Shown: one piece after another, positions 29,106 to 39,925 of the stretch | Layout of the letters: each line of letters opens with the position of its first letter | Numbering within the stretch: position 1 is the stretch's first letter | Source of the DNA: Ampelomyces quisqualis | Taxonomy: Eukaryota > Ascomycota > Dothideomycetes > Pleosporales > Phaeosphaeriaceae | Direction of reading: 5' to 3' | Assembly: GCA_018398575.1 (NCBI GenBank) | Contig: JAGTXZ010000003.1 | Span: 1,612,001 to 1,676,000, forward strand | DNA: 64,000 bases | Notes under the pieces: generated by a model | Seen by the model: only the letters and a program-made list of their open reading frames with translations | The model's database searches: none | Told to the model about the DNA's origin: nothing | Made by a program: the position numbers and the translations under genes

Positions 29106-30079
29106 GATGTGTATAGTGGAGGTGTCGCGCGCTCTCAATTATCTCGAGCAAAGATACGCTGGAAAAACAGCTACGGGCAGCGGTTTTATTTGAGTATCTG
29201 TAGCGTATTTGAAAGTGAGATGTAAATCTGTACAGAACGGAGAGGAAGAGTGTGGAGCCTCAATTCAGGAAGGTGGTGCGCAAGCTTTTGAAGTAAACGC
29301 ACGCCACTGTAAGTATGAGATCAGGCCATGGCAAACGCAGTCTCCATTGGCGGGCCTGGGCGGAAGCTCTCCTGATATCCTGTACCCGCGCGATTTGTCT
29401 TTCATGAGCTTGATCTTGCTGCTGAACACGCATGATTTCGTCATAACGGGAGAGCTCGGTCGACCGAACGACCGTTTTGTCGCGCCGTCATTGTTGTCTC
29501 CCCACATTGAGGATCTCCTAATGTGGTTAGGACAATTCTCAAGGTATCCTGCTCGTACGACGTGCTACCGTAAGCCTCGGACATCATGGACACACCATAT
29601 GAGAAAAGCAGTAGATATTACAGTGCTAAAAGATTTCTTGGTTCTTGGGATTTGAAAGGAAGCGGTAAAATACGTCTGACAGGTACAGCCGCATTGACCA
29701 CGTGATGTCCATCACCCGGATCACCGCGGCTGTGGATCCGATCCCACAGCCACTAACGAGATTTTGGCCTACTGAACAATGAAGGCATGTGTCTTAAACC
29801 GAGCCCAAAATAAGTTCTGAGTTGAACAAAGGGTATGGCATATTTTACACTTGGTTATGAGACAGCTGTATTCCTGCAATGATGAACAAGGTTGGACGAG
29901 AGCTGGAAATCGTCTCGAAAGAAGATGTAGAGAAAGCTTCTCCGGAGGCAAAGAAGAAAAATATCGAATTCCAGGGTAACAGGGCGTTTGAGTGGATGTA
30001 TACTGTTGCTGAACGGAAGGCAGCCAACTGGTATAATTCGAGTAAGCATATAGTATGACATGAACCTAGAGGAACTCGA
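29106..30079. other. Intergenic: phosphoketolase promoter and desaturase 3' region
   Basis: 974 bases. The part next to 29105 must contain the phosphoketolase promoter. A + strand frame of 148 codons (29209-29655) has no recognisable content and is not called. The region is slightly AT-rich near 29760-30060, as expected for 3' flanking DNA of the desaturase gene. Confidence 0.5.
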
Positions 30080-31837
30080 TCAATGAAGCCCGTAGTCTCC
30101 CTCTGTGACCACTGCCCGTTGGCATTCAGCAAAGATCGCAGCTTGTCGAGCCACATCCGCCAGCCTGCCTACAACTTGCTTGTTCCCATCCACAAACCCG
30201 TACAAAGCGTATGGTATATCCACCTCATTACAGAACTCTTGAACTAACTTTTGAGTTCGGCGCAAATTGTGTCGGGGCACTCTAGGGTACAAATGATGGA
30301 TAGCCTGGAATTGCAAGCCTCCATGGAAAAAGTCTAGCCATTGTGGGCAGTCTACATCCATAGTTGTGCGGAGCATCTTCTGCGCGAACGACTCGTGAAC
30401 GCCGAGATCTGCAGTGCTCATTGCGAAGTGTGAAAGCGTAATTTGGATATGTAGTGGCGATGTGAGTGCGTGACTGAGAAGTACGAACCAGAAGCGAGTG
30501 GGGTTGTCTGGCATAGACCTGTACACGATGCCGTACGCATACCAGGTGAGGAAGAAGCAAACGCCGCATATTTCGAAATAGCGGAACCACCACGCAGGGC
30601 CCTTCTTAGGAGCTTTGTCCCCAAGTAAATACTCCCAGCTCAGCCTGTAGAGATTGAAACGAGCGACTGCCATTACCGGATAGTATGTAAAGTGTTGAAT
30701 CCGTACCAACACTTTCGCAACGGCATCGTACTCCATGAGTCTTTCATAATATGTGCTCGTGAGACTGTTCAAGAATTTGTGCGTAACTGCAAATATGGGA
30801 ATGTACTGAATGTCGGGGTCATGTTCAGGGTCGTTTGTCACAATGTGGTGGACGTTGTGGCTGCGCTTCCACCATCCAGCACTCAGACCGCCTAGGTAAG
30901 AAGCGATGAACATGGCGATGGTCGAGTCGGTCGTGAAATCGTGGGTGATGCCCATATGAGCAGCATCATGAACGGTAAAAGTGAGCTGATGCCAGAAGCA
31001 CGCAAGCGGTATAGCACTCGTGATGTACCAACCCGATCTTAGCAGGCAAAGGAATGCGCTGAAGAACAACACGTAACGCAGACACTCGATGCCATATGAG
31101 GCATAGTTGCAATCGTAGAGTCCCTCTTTTTTTATTCGCTTTTGGAGCTCCCGGTACTTTTGTGTGATGTTGTCTTGCGTTTCGTGGTCCAAAGACGGGT
31201 ATTTGGCTCGATCGAAATCCAGCTCCTGCTGAGTTCGCCGATCCAAAACCGTCATCTTTGTGGAAGTTACCGGCTCATTGAGATCGAATGACGACACAGA
31301 GGAAGCGGATGATGTTCCGGGTATAGAATCCTTGTTCCTGTGCCGTGTTGAGGTAGAGCGGTCCGCGGGCTCAAAGATCGGGCTCTGCACTGCAGAAGAC
31401 GTTGAGCTGGCCGAGTCTTGCTCTGAGGACGAGCCCGATACCGTGTATGCCTCGTCTGGTATTTTCTCTGGATCTCCTTGTGTCCTGAACTTCCCTCCTT
31501 GTATGGGCGGCAGAAAGTTTGTCCATCGTCCTTCGATTCGGCCAATCTGGTAGCGGCTCATGAGCTCGAGGGTCTCGTTCGAGTGGAACCTATACAATGG
31601 TTCATCAACACGACGCCAGAACGATCTCAGATGCTGCTCCTACCGAGTCACTTCGTCTGTAGCGTCCCTGCCTACCATATGCTGGATCGCCTTGTCCCCA
31701 CCAGGGTGATACGGCATCCATGCGTCCACCTTCAGCACTTTGTTGTCCACGATGACAATGGACCGGCCATTACCTATGAGGCCTTCGATTTCTCGACGAC
31801 TGAGCACCTTTGCCTTCCTGCTGCTTTGTGCATCCAT
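30080..31837 (-). CDS. Delta-8 sphingolipid desaturase with N-terminal cytochrome b5 domain
   Basis: Exons 31837-31644 and 31589-30080 give 567 aa. The N-terminal cytochrome b5 domain (about residues 10-80) has the heme motif YHPGGDKAI and, across the 54-nt intron, DEVTRFHSNETLELM. The desaturase part has three histidine boxes: HDAAHMG (about 271), HNVHH (about 308) and QAIHHLYPRVPRHN (about 492). The third begins with Q, typical of front-end desaturases fused to cytochrome b5. Hydrophobic stretches lie around 195-260 and 375-430. In fungi such proteins place the delta-8 double bond in the sphingoid base of glucosylceramides in the ER. Fatty-acid front-end desaturases are the alternative, but the length and DAAHMGIT fit the sphingolipid group better. 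Confidence 0.9.
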
Positions 31838-32253
31838 TGTCAGAGTGTGGTCTGAGGAAGGTAGGTACCTGAGTTTGGTCTCTGTGTGCATGGACCCCCT
31901 GTGCCAAAGCGAATCGACGTCGTGCGAGCGTTAGATCATGCCTAGGCCGACTCTGGCTGCAGCCAATGGGTTCGGAAGACGGGCAAAGTGCGATTCGTTA
32001 CGGGGGTGTTGTGTGAGGGACTGTAAGGCGACAAAAGCCGGCGTTGAAACTTGAGAGCTCTACAACGGGGTCCAGGGGGATTGCGCCACACCCCACGCGG
32101 AAGCTCACGCCAACCGGACCACTCATCGCTCAGCCTCCACGCAGCATGTGAAAACAAAGTGCGTCGGCTGGACGATACATATCACCTTATTGCCAGTAAA
32201 CATATCGCGAAACAAGCAGGTGCATTCCGCGTCAACCGGTCACCTCCGCCAAA
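31838..32253. promoter_or_regulatory. Shared divergent promoter of the desaturase and the phosphohexomutase
   Basis: 416 bases between the start codons. A CCAAT box lies at 31963-31967, possibly bound by the HAP/CBC complex. No TATA box is evident. Confidence 0.45.
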
Positions 32254-34005
32254 ATGGCAAAAGATATCAAGGAGCTGGCGAGCGAGTGGTTAGAGCTCGA
32301 CGAGGACAAATCCACGAGGGATGAGATATATGAGCTACTACACCATGGGAGCACAGACGAGCTCGAACGACGACTACGTAACCGCATTGCCTTTGGGACA
32401 GCCGGTCTTCGAGGCCCGATGCAAGCTGGTTTTGCCTGTATGAACTCCTTGACAGTCATACAAGCTTCCCAAGGACTGGCAGCATATCTACTCCAAACCG
32501 AGGACAGCGTGAAGAAGCGCGGTGTCGTTATTGGCCGCGATGCTCGACACAACTCGGAGAAATTTGCTAAGCTCGCCGCAGCGGCCTTGGTCGCTAAAGG
32601 GATCAAGGTGTGGTGGTATGAGACACCGTCGCATACACCGCTGGTACCCTTCGGTGTACGGGAATTGGGCGCAGTTGCCGGTATCATGGTCACGGCGAGT
32701 CACAATCCCGCCAAGGACAATGGCTACAAGGTCTACTGGTCCAATGGGTGCCAGATTATCCCTCCGCATGACAGTGGCATAGCCGAGGCGATCATGGAGA
32801 ACCTGAAGCCCACCACCTGGGACACGTCAGTTGTGGATGAGTCTTTGCTCGTAGAAGGATCCTTGGGTTTGGTCATCGATAAGTACCACAAGGCCATTCT
32901 ATGCGCTGCCCAGCCCGAAGGCTCCCACATCACGATGAGCCCAGACGTCAAATTTGTATACACACCTATGCATGGCGTGGGACTACACGCGATGACTCGG
33001 TGTGTCCAGACACTTGGGATAGCATCACAGATGACGGTTGTGGAGGCTCAGGCTCAACCAGACCCAGACTTTCCCACCGTACAGTTCCCGAATCCCGAGG
33101 AGAAGGGTGCGCTTGATCTAGCGATGGAGACTGCAGAACAGTCATCAATACGATTGATCCTAGCCAGTGATCCGGACGCAGACCGGTTGGCGGCAGCGGA
33201 GAAGGTGGACGACAGATGGCACATCTTCACAGGCAATCAATTAGGGGTGCTGATCGGCTCCTATCTGTTGGAACGATATCCTTGCTCAAAACCTCGAGAC
33301 AAGCTCGCCATGTTGGCCTCGACGGTTAGCTCCAGAATGCTTGCTGCCATGGCGAAGAAAGAAGGCTTCCAATTCACCGAGACGTTGACTGGATTCAAGT
33401 GGCTAGGCAATGTTGCGCGCGATCTCGACAGCAAGGGCTACGACGTCGTGTTCGCGTTCGAGGAAGCCTTGGGGTACATGATACCTCAAACAGTACATGA
33501 CAAGGACTCGATCAGCGCAGCTGCAGTGTTCCTTACGGCGACGTCGCAATGGTCTGCGCAAGGCCTGACGCCCTACGCCAAGCTGCAGAGGCTTTACAAG
33601 CACCTCGGCTACTTCGAGGACGCGAACACGTACCTTGTGTCGCCATCGCCATCCGTGACAAGACTGGTGTTCACCACGATCCGCGCCATGGGCAGCCCGC
33701 ACCCCACCACCATGGGGACCCGCGAGATTGTGCGCTGGCGCGATCTGACCCTTGGCTATGACTCCAAGAGCAAGGACCACACACCAGATCTGCCGGTAGA
33801 TGCGACCAGCCAGATGATCACGTGCGAGCTGGATGATGGGGCGGTCTTCACCGTGCGAGGCAGCGGGACGGAGCCGAAGATCAAGCTGTACATTGAGTGT
33901 CAGGGAAGCAGCAGTGCCGAGGCCAAGGAGGGCGCAAAGGGCATCTTGGGGGATTTGCTGAGGGAGTGGTTCAAGCCCGACGAGTACGGGCTGAAACTTG
34001 CCTGA
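32254..34005 (+). CDS. PGM2-type phosphopentomutase/phosphoglucomutase
   Basis: A single exon of 583 aa, matching the length of the PGM2/PRM15 branch of the alpha-D-phosphohexomutase superfamily. Members move phosphate between C1 and C5 of ribose or deoxyribose, and between C1 and C6 of glucose. The N-terminus has RNRIAFGTAGLRGPMQAG. The phosphoserine loop is TASHNPAKDNGYKVYW (about 147-162). The metal loop is SDPDADRLAAAEK (about 305). The sugar-binding loop contains FAFEEALGYMI. The phosphate-binding loop is VRGSGTEPKIKLYIE near the C-terminus. All four catalytic elements are intact. The gene shares its promoter region with the desaturase. Confidence 0.95.
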   Translation: MAKDIKELASEWLELDEDKSTRDEIYELLHHGSTDELERRLRNRIAFGTAGLRGPMQAGFACMNSLTVIQASQGLAAYLLQTEDSVKKRGVVIGRDARHNSEKFAKLAAAALVAKGIKVWWYETPSHTPLVPFGVRELGAVAGIMVTASHNPAKDNGYKVYWSNGCQIIPPHDSGIAEAIMENLKPTTWDTSVVDESLLVEGSLGLVIDKYHKAILCAAQPEGSHITMSPDVKFVYTPMHGVGLHAMTRCVQTLGIASQMTVVEAQAQPDPDFPTVQFPNPEEKGALDLAMETAEQSSIRLILASDPDADRLAAAEKVDDRWHIFTGNQLGVLIGSYLLERYPCSKPRDKLAMLASTVSSRMLAAMAKKEGFQFTETLTGFKWLGNVARDLDSKGYDVVFAFEEALGYMIPQTVHDKDSISAAAVFLTATSQWSAQGLTPYAKLQRLYKHLGYFEDANTYLVSPSPSVTRLVFTTIRAMGSPHPTTMGTREIVRWRDLTLGYDSKSKDHTPDLPVDATSQMITCELDDGAVFTVRGSGTEPKIKLYIECQGSSSAEAKEGAKGILGDLLREWFKPDEYGLKLA

Positions 34006-34240
34006 GTGTTAGCATAGTGCAGTAAGTACCCATAGGTTACTTCAGTCTTCCGAGCCTATTGTTGTCAGTGCAGAGTTTGGGTAGAGGGATGCAGGGGTCC
34101 TGCGCCCCAACACATAAAGTCGCGTCGCCGGCCTCGCGCGTCCGCCTGCTCCACCGCGCTGACTGCCAACGGACTCGAGGCTGCGCCAGACTCGACTCGG
34201 AAACATGTCTCCACGGTAGACGGTAGATCGATCGCGGCAT
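34006..34240. other. Short intergenic region
   Basis: 235 bases between the mutase and the next + strand gene. Its GC-rich right half is probably the promoter and leader of the unknown protein. Confidence 0.5.
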
Positions 34241-37162
34241 GTGCAGCTGTGGCTCTCCATGGCGGGCCCAGCATCCCAACCTCCCCCGCCAAATGCTGCG
34301 CGCGATCCATCTCCGCGACCGGCTCTTCCCAGCGGACCGTGCAACCACGGCGATGCAGCCGCTGGCCAGTGTGGATGCGACCAGTTCTGGGACACGCTGA
34401 GCGCTGAGCTGCACGAGGCGAGCGCCGAGCATCGGCCCAGCAGCGACCGCTCGACGTGGTGTGTCTGCGGCCACCATGCGTGCTTCCATCTGAGGGCACC
34501 ACCACCTCTCCATCAGCCGCCTGCCCACGATGCACGCGCCAAGACGTCGCAGGCCAGCACCTCGCCTCCCTCTCGCCAGGCTCCGTCGCAGGCCGGCACC
34601 TCGCCTCCCTCTCGCCAGGCTCCGTCGCAGGCCGGCACCTCGGCCTTGCCTGGCATCCCTTCCGTGTGCATGCTCTCGCGCGACCAACCCGCCGAGACGC
34701 CTTCTCGCCAGGCCATGGCCGGCCTGGGGCTGTCCATGATGCACGTCGAGAGTACCGACGTCGGCGACACGATACCCAACACATACAACCCAGACGACTA
34801 CATCCAAAGTGCTACCGAAGTCGCGACGCCAAGCATAGCGAACACGCCCGACCTCGGTGCAGCCGACCAAGCAGTCCAGGAGAGCAAAAGCTTGGTGGAC
34901 ACGCTCAGCCGGCTGACGTCAACCGCCCCTCAGGAACAGCTGCCGCACGTGTTGCGCCCAGCATCGCCACAAGCGCTCCAAAAGCTGATATCCTATCTCG
35001 CGCCACTTCACAACCTCCTGAACTCGATCCCAAATGTCGCAAACACCATGCGGGAGCTGGCTGCACGTCTAGATGTCCTGGAAAGCGGCTCTTTCAACTT
35101 TGTCCAGCCTGACGATCTGAACCAGACTCTTAGCATGTACGACGACAGGCTCATCGATCTAGAGACCCGCATGGATGATCACGACAAACATCACCAGGCC
35201 ATTGAAGCTGACCAGGACAGCTCGTCGTCCACCCGCCGGCGCATTGAGAATGTGTCAGGATCGTTTGGCTCCAATCACTCGTTGCCATCCACAACCTCGT
35301 CTGCGCTTATCCTGGCAGCCATGGATCGAAAGGATGCCGACCTGGAACTTGGCAACATCAAAGACCGCCTGGATATTCTGGAGTACGCTGCCCTGCCTAC
35401 TACGTTTCAACCATGGGAGCTCGAGGTGGTCCTGATACCCTGGGGTCGTGATTTACGTGGGATATGGTTCGCTCCTGACGAGCCCATGCACGACACAGCG
35501 AGGACTACAACCCAAGACTCAGAGGAGTGGACCCAAGCACGTAGCTCGAAGCGTCAACCCATCGAACGATCCACCAGAGAGCTCGACTCGAGCCCGTACC
35601 ATGGCCCACAAAACCTGGCTTCAAGCTCAATGGGTGGCGACAACGAAAGTGGATGGAGCAGTCAAGCTATTAGCGAATGGGCATCGGGATCCATAGACGA
35701 TTGGCTATTCCCAAAAGCATGTGGAAGCAATAATCTAGTCTACAAGCGGCTGCAAAGTCGAGGCTTCATTCGAAATGTCACGCTGAAAGGCGCAAGTGCC
35801 AGGGACCTCCAAGCCACTCTTTCGCATGTCTTTACCGACCTCCTGGAGCATCTCAGTTACACCCACCAGGACGGAGATTCCCTCGTGGCAGCATATCCGG
35901 GGCTTCGCGCTTCCTTTGTGCCTCTTCGAAAGGTCCACAAGGAATCCAAACTTCGCTTCCTCAGCCCAGCAGAAATGTCGAGCTCTGCCCTTTGGTCCGC
36001 ACAATTTCTCTCTGCTGGTGTCATCATGCGAGTATCGGGCGGAAAGAAGCGTCTGTACGTCACACAGCGCGAGGCGTATATTCAGCACAGCGACGACTTG
36101 GGCAGCACCTGGACATGGCAGGAATTGCGACAACTCCCTCGTTACCAGCCAGAGCAAGACTCCCAGATGCAAGGGAATGATGAGCATTGCCAGTCCAAGG
36201 TCCCCGAAGCCGACGCAAAGGAGACATGTTGGCAATATGTCGAAGCTTACGATGCACCACCACCGAGTGTCCACTCATCTTTTGGTAGCCATCAATCTGT
36301 GGAGCTCTCCATGCGACCAGCGGATCGACAATGGCGACGATCAATCACTCCAAGTTCGATTCTAAAGAATAAAATGCCTCAACCCATTTCACCATTGAGT
36401 GAGTTCCATCCCCGACCTAGCCACTTTCGCCAGCGAACGATTTCTGCCTCGATCGTGGAGCCACTGCCAAGTGGATCGTCAAAACGACGCTTCCATTCGT
36501 CTCCCGTCAAGCAGTCATCTGCTCCTCAACCTACCTCACGCACTCCTAGTGTATCTGTCGCCAGACTCAAGCGTCGTCGCACTGCAAATCCGTCCTCGCG
36601 GCATCAAGAAGATTGTGCCTACGCTGAAGCGCAAAGTAACATGTGGAACCCTACCCCGCGACGCTCGCGCGAGCCGCCTTCTCCCTTCTACTCGTCCCAG
36701 CCAGCACTGCCACGCACCAATTCGGACGTTGCAAGCCGACCAAGCCAACGTTCCGTTGCCGTGTTAGGTAAATCTACCCCGTTTGGTTACGCCACACCGC
36801 ACTCTGGGCCATTCTTGGCTGGAGCTGGATTTGCCCGCTACAACAATGGCGGTGATACTGAACCTGACGATGATGACGTATACGAGGACGATGATGGTGA
36901 GCAGAGTTGGCGTGGGGTCACTGATGGCGACGATGAAGCTGCAACCTCGTCTTCATCATCTGGCCAGGGTGCAGAAGAAGGTTTACAGTACGGGGCCAGC
37001 TTCTCGGGCGATGAAAGTGGCTTTGGCACCGAAAGCGAAGACGAAGATGGCGAACAGTCCGAGTTCGACATTGACCGTAACGCGCCTAATAACACGACGA
37101 CGGACGAAGACGAGGAAGAGGGCGATGTTCTTGATACCCTTTTAGGTGTGCTCGAGCACTAG
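34241..37162 (+). CDS. Large fungal protein of unknown function with a Cys/His-rich N-terminal motif
   Basis: One uninterrupted frame of 973 codons, far too long for chance. I do not recognise a named family. Near the N-terminus is a cysteine-histidine motif: CNHGDAAAGQCGCDQFW (about 33-49) and WCVCGHHACFH (about 72-82), which could bind zinc. A 13-residue repeat follows (SQAGTSPPSRQAP type) encoded by 39-bp units. A weak coiled coil lies around 240-320. The central part (about 480-620) looks globular, with WLFPKACGSNNLVYKRL, GFIRNVTLKGASARDLQ, FVPLRKVHKESKLRFLS and SAGVIMRVSGGKKRLYVTQR. The tail is serine-rich, then strongly acidic. A nuclear, DNA- or chromatin-related role is only a guess. 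The true start could be the second ATG (34259). Confidence 0.75.
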   Translation: MQLWLSMAGPASQPPPPNAARDPSPRPALPSGPCNHGDAAAGQCGCDQFWDTLSAELHEASAEHRPSSDRSTWCVCGHHACFHLRAPPPLHQPPAHDARAKTSQASTSPPSRQAPSQAGTSPPSRQAPSQAGTSALPGIPSVCMLSRDQPAETPSRQAMAGLGLSMMHVESTDVGDTIPNTYNPDDYIQSATEVATPSIANTPDLGAADQAVQESKSLVDTLSRLTSTAPQEQLPHVLRPASPQALQKLISYLAPLHNLLNSIPNVANTMRELAARLDVLESGSFNFVQPDDLNQTLSMYDDRLIDLETRMDDHDKHHQAIEADQDSSSSTRRRIENVSGSFGSNHSLPSTTSSALILAAMDRKDADLELGNIKDRLDILEYAALPTTFQPWELEVVLIPWGRDLRGIWFAPDEPMHDTARTTTQDSEEWTQARSSKRQPIERSTRELDSSPYHGPQNLASSSMGGDNESGWSSQAISEWASGSIDDWLFPKACGSNNLVYKRLQSRGFIRNVTLKGASARDLQATLSHVFTDLLEHLSYTHQDGDSLVAAYPGLRASFVPLRKVHKESKLRFLSPAEMSSSALWSAQFLSAGVIMRVSGGKKRLYVTQREAYIQHSDDLGSTWTWQELRQLPRYQPEQDSQMQGNDEHCQSKVPEADAKETCWQYVEAYDAPPPSVHSSFGSHQSVELSMRPADRQWRRSITPSSILKNKMPQPISPLSEFHPRPSHFRQRTISASIVEPLPSGSSKRRFHSSPVKQSSAPQPTSRTPSVSVARLKRRRTANPSSRHQEDCAYAEAQSNMWNPTPRRSREPPSPFYSSQPALPRTNSDVASRPSQRSVAVLGKSTPFGYATPHSGPFLAGAGFARYNNGGDTEPDDDDVYEDDDGEQSWRGVTDGDDEAATSSSSSGQGAEEGLQYGASFSGDESGFGTESEDEDGEQSEFDIDRNAPNNTTTDEDEEEGDVLDTLLGVLEH
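34550..34642 (+). repeat. 39-bp tandem repeat, about 2.4 copies, within the coding region
   Basis: Units at 34550-34588 and 34589-34627 differ at one position, and a third partial unit (34628-34642) follows. The unit length keeps the reading frame and encodes 13 residues each, so copy number could vary between strains without breaking the gene. Confidence 0.85.
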
Positions 37163-38685
37163 AAACAGCATTGCTATGCGAAACTTGTGGATCTACGGGG
37201 TATGGACAATTAAACTGCATTGCTATGCGAAACTTGTGGATCTACGGCGTATGGATAATTTGACAACGCGCTTTCCATTTGCGCATTTGTGGTTACCAAT
37301 CAATGGCTAGGATATCCACACGAAGAGTTGGCAATTTCTGCAGGGAGCACATTGTACTAAATTTATTTCGTCCAACAGCGACTTTATTTTCCTCGACCCG
37401 CTTTTCTATCATCGGGTTTGTACCAAAATTGGCATCGTCGCATGCATAGCTTTTCTTGTAGTCTAAGCCATGTCAAACATTACCCCCTTGTGGGTGGTTA
37501 GGAGATGAATAGGATATCTTGAGCAACATACACGAGTGTGCAACCTTTTTAACAGACTCTTTGTTGAAACACGGATCCAACTCTGGTATCTGCGTGTTTA
37601 GCAATTTTGTGCATGTCGGTTGACTCGATATAGGTACCGTACGTCTCAGGCGTACGATCAGATTGAGCTGGCAAAACCGGCTGTTAATTGATAGCGAAAA
37701 GTATATAGAGAGGACGTGACTATGTACAGGGGTGCTATTAATTGTATACAAACATTAGAAAATCAGAATTAAAAAACCCCGACAAGAAAACCACACCAAC
37801 ACAATGTCCAAAGCCGAATTCATCTCCTCCCGCTACGCAATTTCCTTGGAGAAAAACAAAAACTCCACACCTTTTCACTTTTTAACCCCGCTTCTCCGCG
37901 TAATAAATCCACCAAATCAACCAAAACACATGTCCACAAGTCCACATGTCCACATTGCTACCATGATTCCGCACCTGTGAACCAGCCAAAAAGTTTTCGT
38001 GGGTCGACGAGACGTGGAGACACGACGTGAAAAAAAAGGGCAAAAAAAGAGGCAGGGCAAGGGCAAGGTAAAAGGTCTTTTCTTTACCTTTTGGCTGGAG
38101 GAGGGGAGTTTGGGAAAAAAGGGAAAGAAAGGAAAAAAAGGGGGGGGGGGAAAAGGAAAAACTACAACAACAACACATATAGATGAGGAGTTTGAAGTTG
38201 GGATTGAGAGAAGAAAGGAATTGTGGACTGTACTTAGTGGCGAGAGATAAGTCGTGCTGGTGGGGGTAAAAGCACGTTTGTTGGCGCAAGTGAGTCGTGG
38301 CGCGGATACTTTTGACGCTGGAGGTGGGAGGAAAAGTCGAAAGAAGAAAAAAATAAGAAAAGATTGATGGTGGGAGACTGGGGAAGAATGGGATGGAGCA
38401 AAGAGGGTTGTTGGATAACAGGGCAGGGTTTATGTATGCTTGCCAAGGTATGCTGGCTGCTGGTTTGTTTGCTGGATGGCGTCACGTCTGGGAATGATTC
38501 GCTATCGGTCAAGTGGAAGCTTAGATACTATCACAGGCTTACAGGCGAGACTTTTGTACAGGTTGGAGCAATCGAATACCTTCGGGCTGCAGTTTTGGAA
38601 TTCTGAAGTTTCCGTAGCAAACGTTGAGGCTATACACGCCCACACCAGATTCTGAGTTGTGCATCTCTGATCCATATATCCTTGC
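37163..38685. other. Long convergent intergenic region
   Basis: 1,523 bases between the unknown-protein gene and DPH5, which converge. It contains the 44-bp duplication, then AT-rich DNA (37320-37800) and a strongly purine-rich + strand tract (about 38028-38165) ending in eleven G (38140-38150). Frames of 135 codons (37882-38289, -) and 83 codons (37999-38250, +) are made by this biased composition and are not called. Confidence 0.55.
37168..37260 (+). repeat. 44-bp direct duplication in the 3' flank of the unknown-protein gene
   Basis: Copies at 37168-37211 and 37217-37260 differ at two sites and are separated by five bases. They begin six bases after the stop codon, so both should be in the 3' untranslated region. 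Confidence 0.9.
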
Positions 38686-39650
38686 TCATGCCTTGTCATC
38701 ATAATCACGCTTCCAAACTTCCCGGAAGATATCCTTGTCCATGGCAAACTCCTCCAAGAAGTCCCTCTCCAGGTCGTGCGTCCTCTTGCCCAGCAGCACC
38801 AGACTGTGCAGCGGCTTGCCTAGATCCGCATCGCACAGCTGACCGAGTGTTCCGGCCATGATCTTTTCGTCTTCCGCGCCCACTCGCGCCACACCAACAG
38901 CCAGACTGTCCTTGGTATATACGCCTTCCTGCTTGACATGTTCCTCAATCTCGAGCATTTGCTGCGCGCATTGAGCGACAGTCATGTACCGCGGCGGCTC
39001 GTAGATCTTGCGGCCTCTCGCCATGTTCTCCAGACTTTGCTCCTTGACTTTTATGTCCAGCAATACCAGGGTGTGCAGGCCGATTGAGACGTTCTCTTTG
39101 ATGCGGTCGTAAAAGGACGCGGGCTTCCAGCTGTCAAGGAAGAAGACCATGGAGACAGTCTGGCCGAAGTTGTAGAGCTGCAGACCTGTTGTGCCGATTG
39201 AAGTCAAGATGCTGGCGTTGGGAATCGAGCGGGTGGGAATGGAGAGTTCGCGGGCGCGGAGGACGAGGTCGGTATGTGTTGTTGCTCTGTTCGAGTTAGG
39301 CAAGTGCGGTGAGCAAGAAGATGATGCAGACAGACCCGAATGGATCTCCGACAACGAGGAAAGCGACGTCGACCTTGTCGGCATCCCTGAGTATGTCGTC
39401 GCTTGATGATTCGACCATTTCACGGTCTGCTATGACGACTTCCCGGCCATAGAAAGCTTCCTACTGTCGCGCCAATTAGCTGCGTCCCAGGCCCAATTTC
39501 CCGATAGCATCTCACAAGCACATCCTTCTCGACCAGCAGTACGGCCGTATACGCCTCGAGGTACACGCGCTCTGCCTTCCTCACGACTTCCAGACCCTTG
39601 ACTGTGATGTCTTTCTCGTCAGCCAAGCCGAGACCCACAAGGTACAACAT
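38686..39650 (-). CDS. DPH5: Diphthine methyl ester synthase
   Basis: Exons 39650-39516, 39460-39336 and 39286-38686 give 286 aa, the normal DPH5 length. The enzyme uses S-adenosylmethionine to methylate the modified histidine of elongation factor 2 during diphthamide synthesis. The N-terminus MLYLVGLGLADEKDITVKGL is diagnostic. Splicing joins EKDVL to EAFYGREVVIADREMVE, then VGDPFG to ATTHTDLVLRAREL. Downstream are SIPNASILTSIGTTGLQLYN, FGQTVSMVFFLDSWKP and the C-terminal VLLGKRTHDLERDFLEEFA. The second intron starts GTCTGT, a weak donor, but only this join keeps the frame and the conserved sequence. The gene is divergent from SPT3. Confidence 0.95.
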
Positions 39651-39925
39651 GACGTCGATTGTTATACGTGAGCACCAATGTTGTGTCGTGGTGGTGGGGA
39701 AGCTGCCGAATTTCACCAGACTTTGGCGGGGCAGCTGCATAACGTTAGCATCGCCCGGAATCGCGCTAGTCGCGAGCCGCAACCCGTGACTGGTCCTCGT
39801 TTACAGTCACGTTCTCGTCCAGCCCGCAGCTTTCTTCGTCTGCTTTTCCATGCCCTGAGCTGATACCGAGTCTTGTAAACTACATCTGTGCTGTTTTGGA
39901 GAGTGTTGTACGAAATATAGACATC
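39651..39925. promoter_or_regulatory. Shared divergent promoter of DPH5 and SPT3
   Basis: 275 bases between the start codons. No TATA box or named motif is evident. Confidence 0.45.

Noticed and set aside
29209..29655. 148-codon + strand frame upstream of the phosphoketolase gene
   Set aside because: No protein-like motif, and it overlaps the region needed for a promoter.
37882..38289. 135-codon - strand frame
   Set aside because: Created by the purine-rich tract on the other strand (runs of F, S, L, P); no conserved content.
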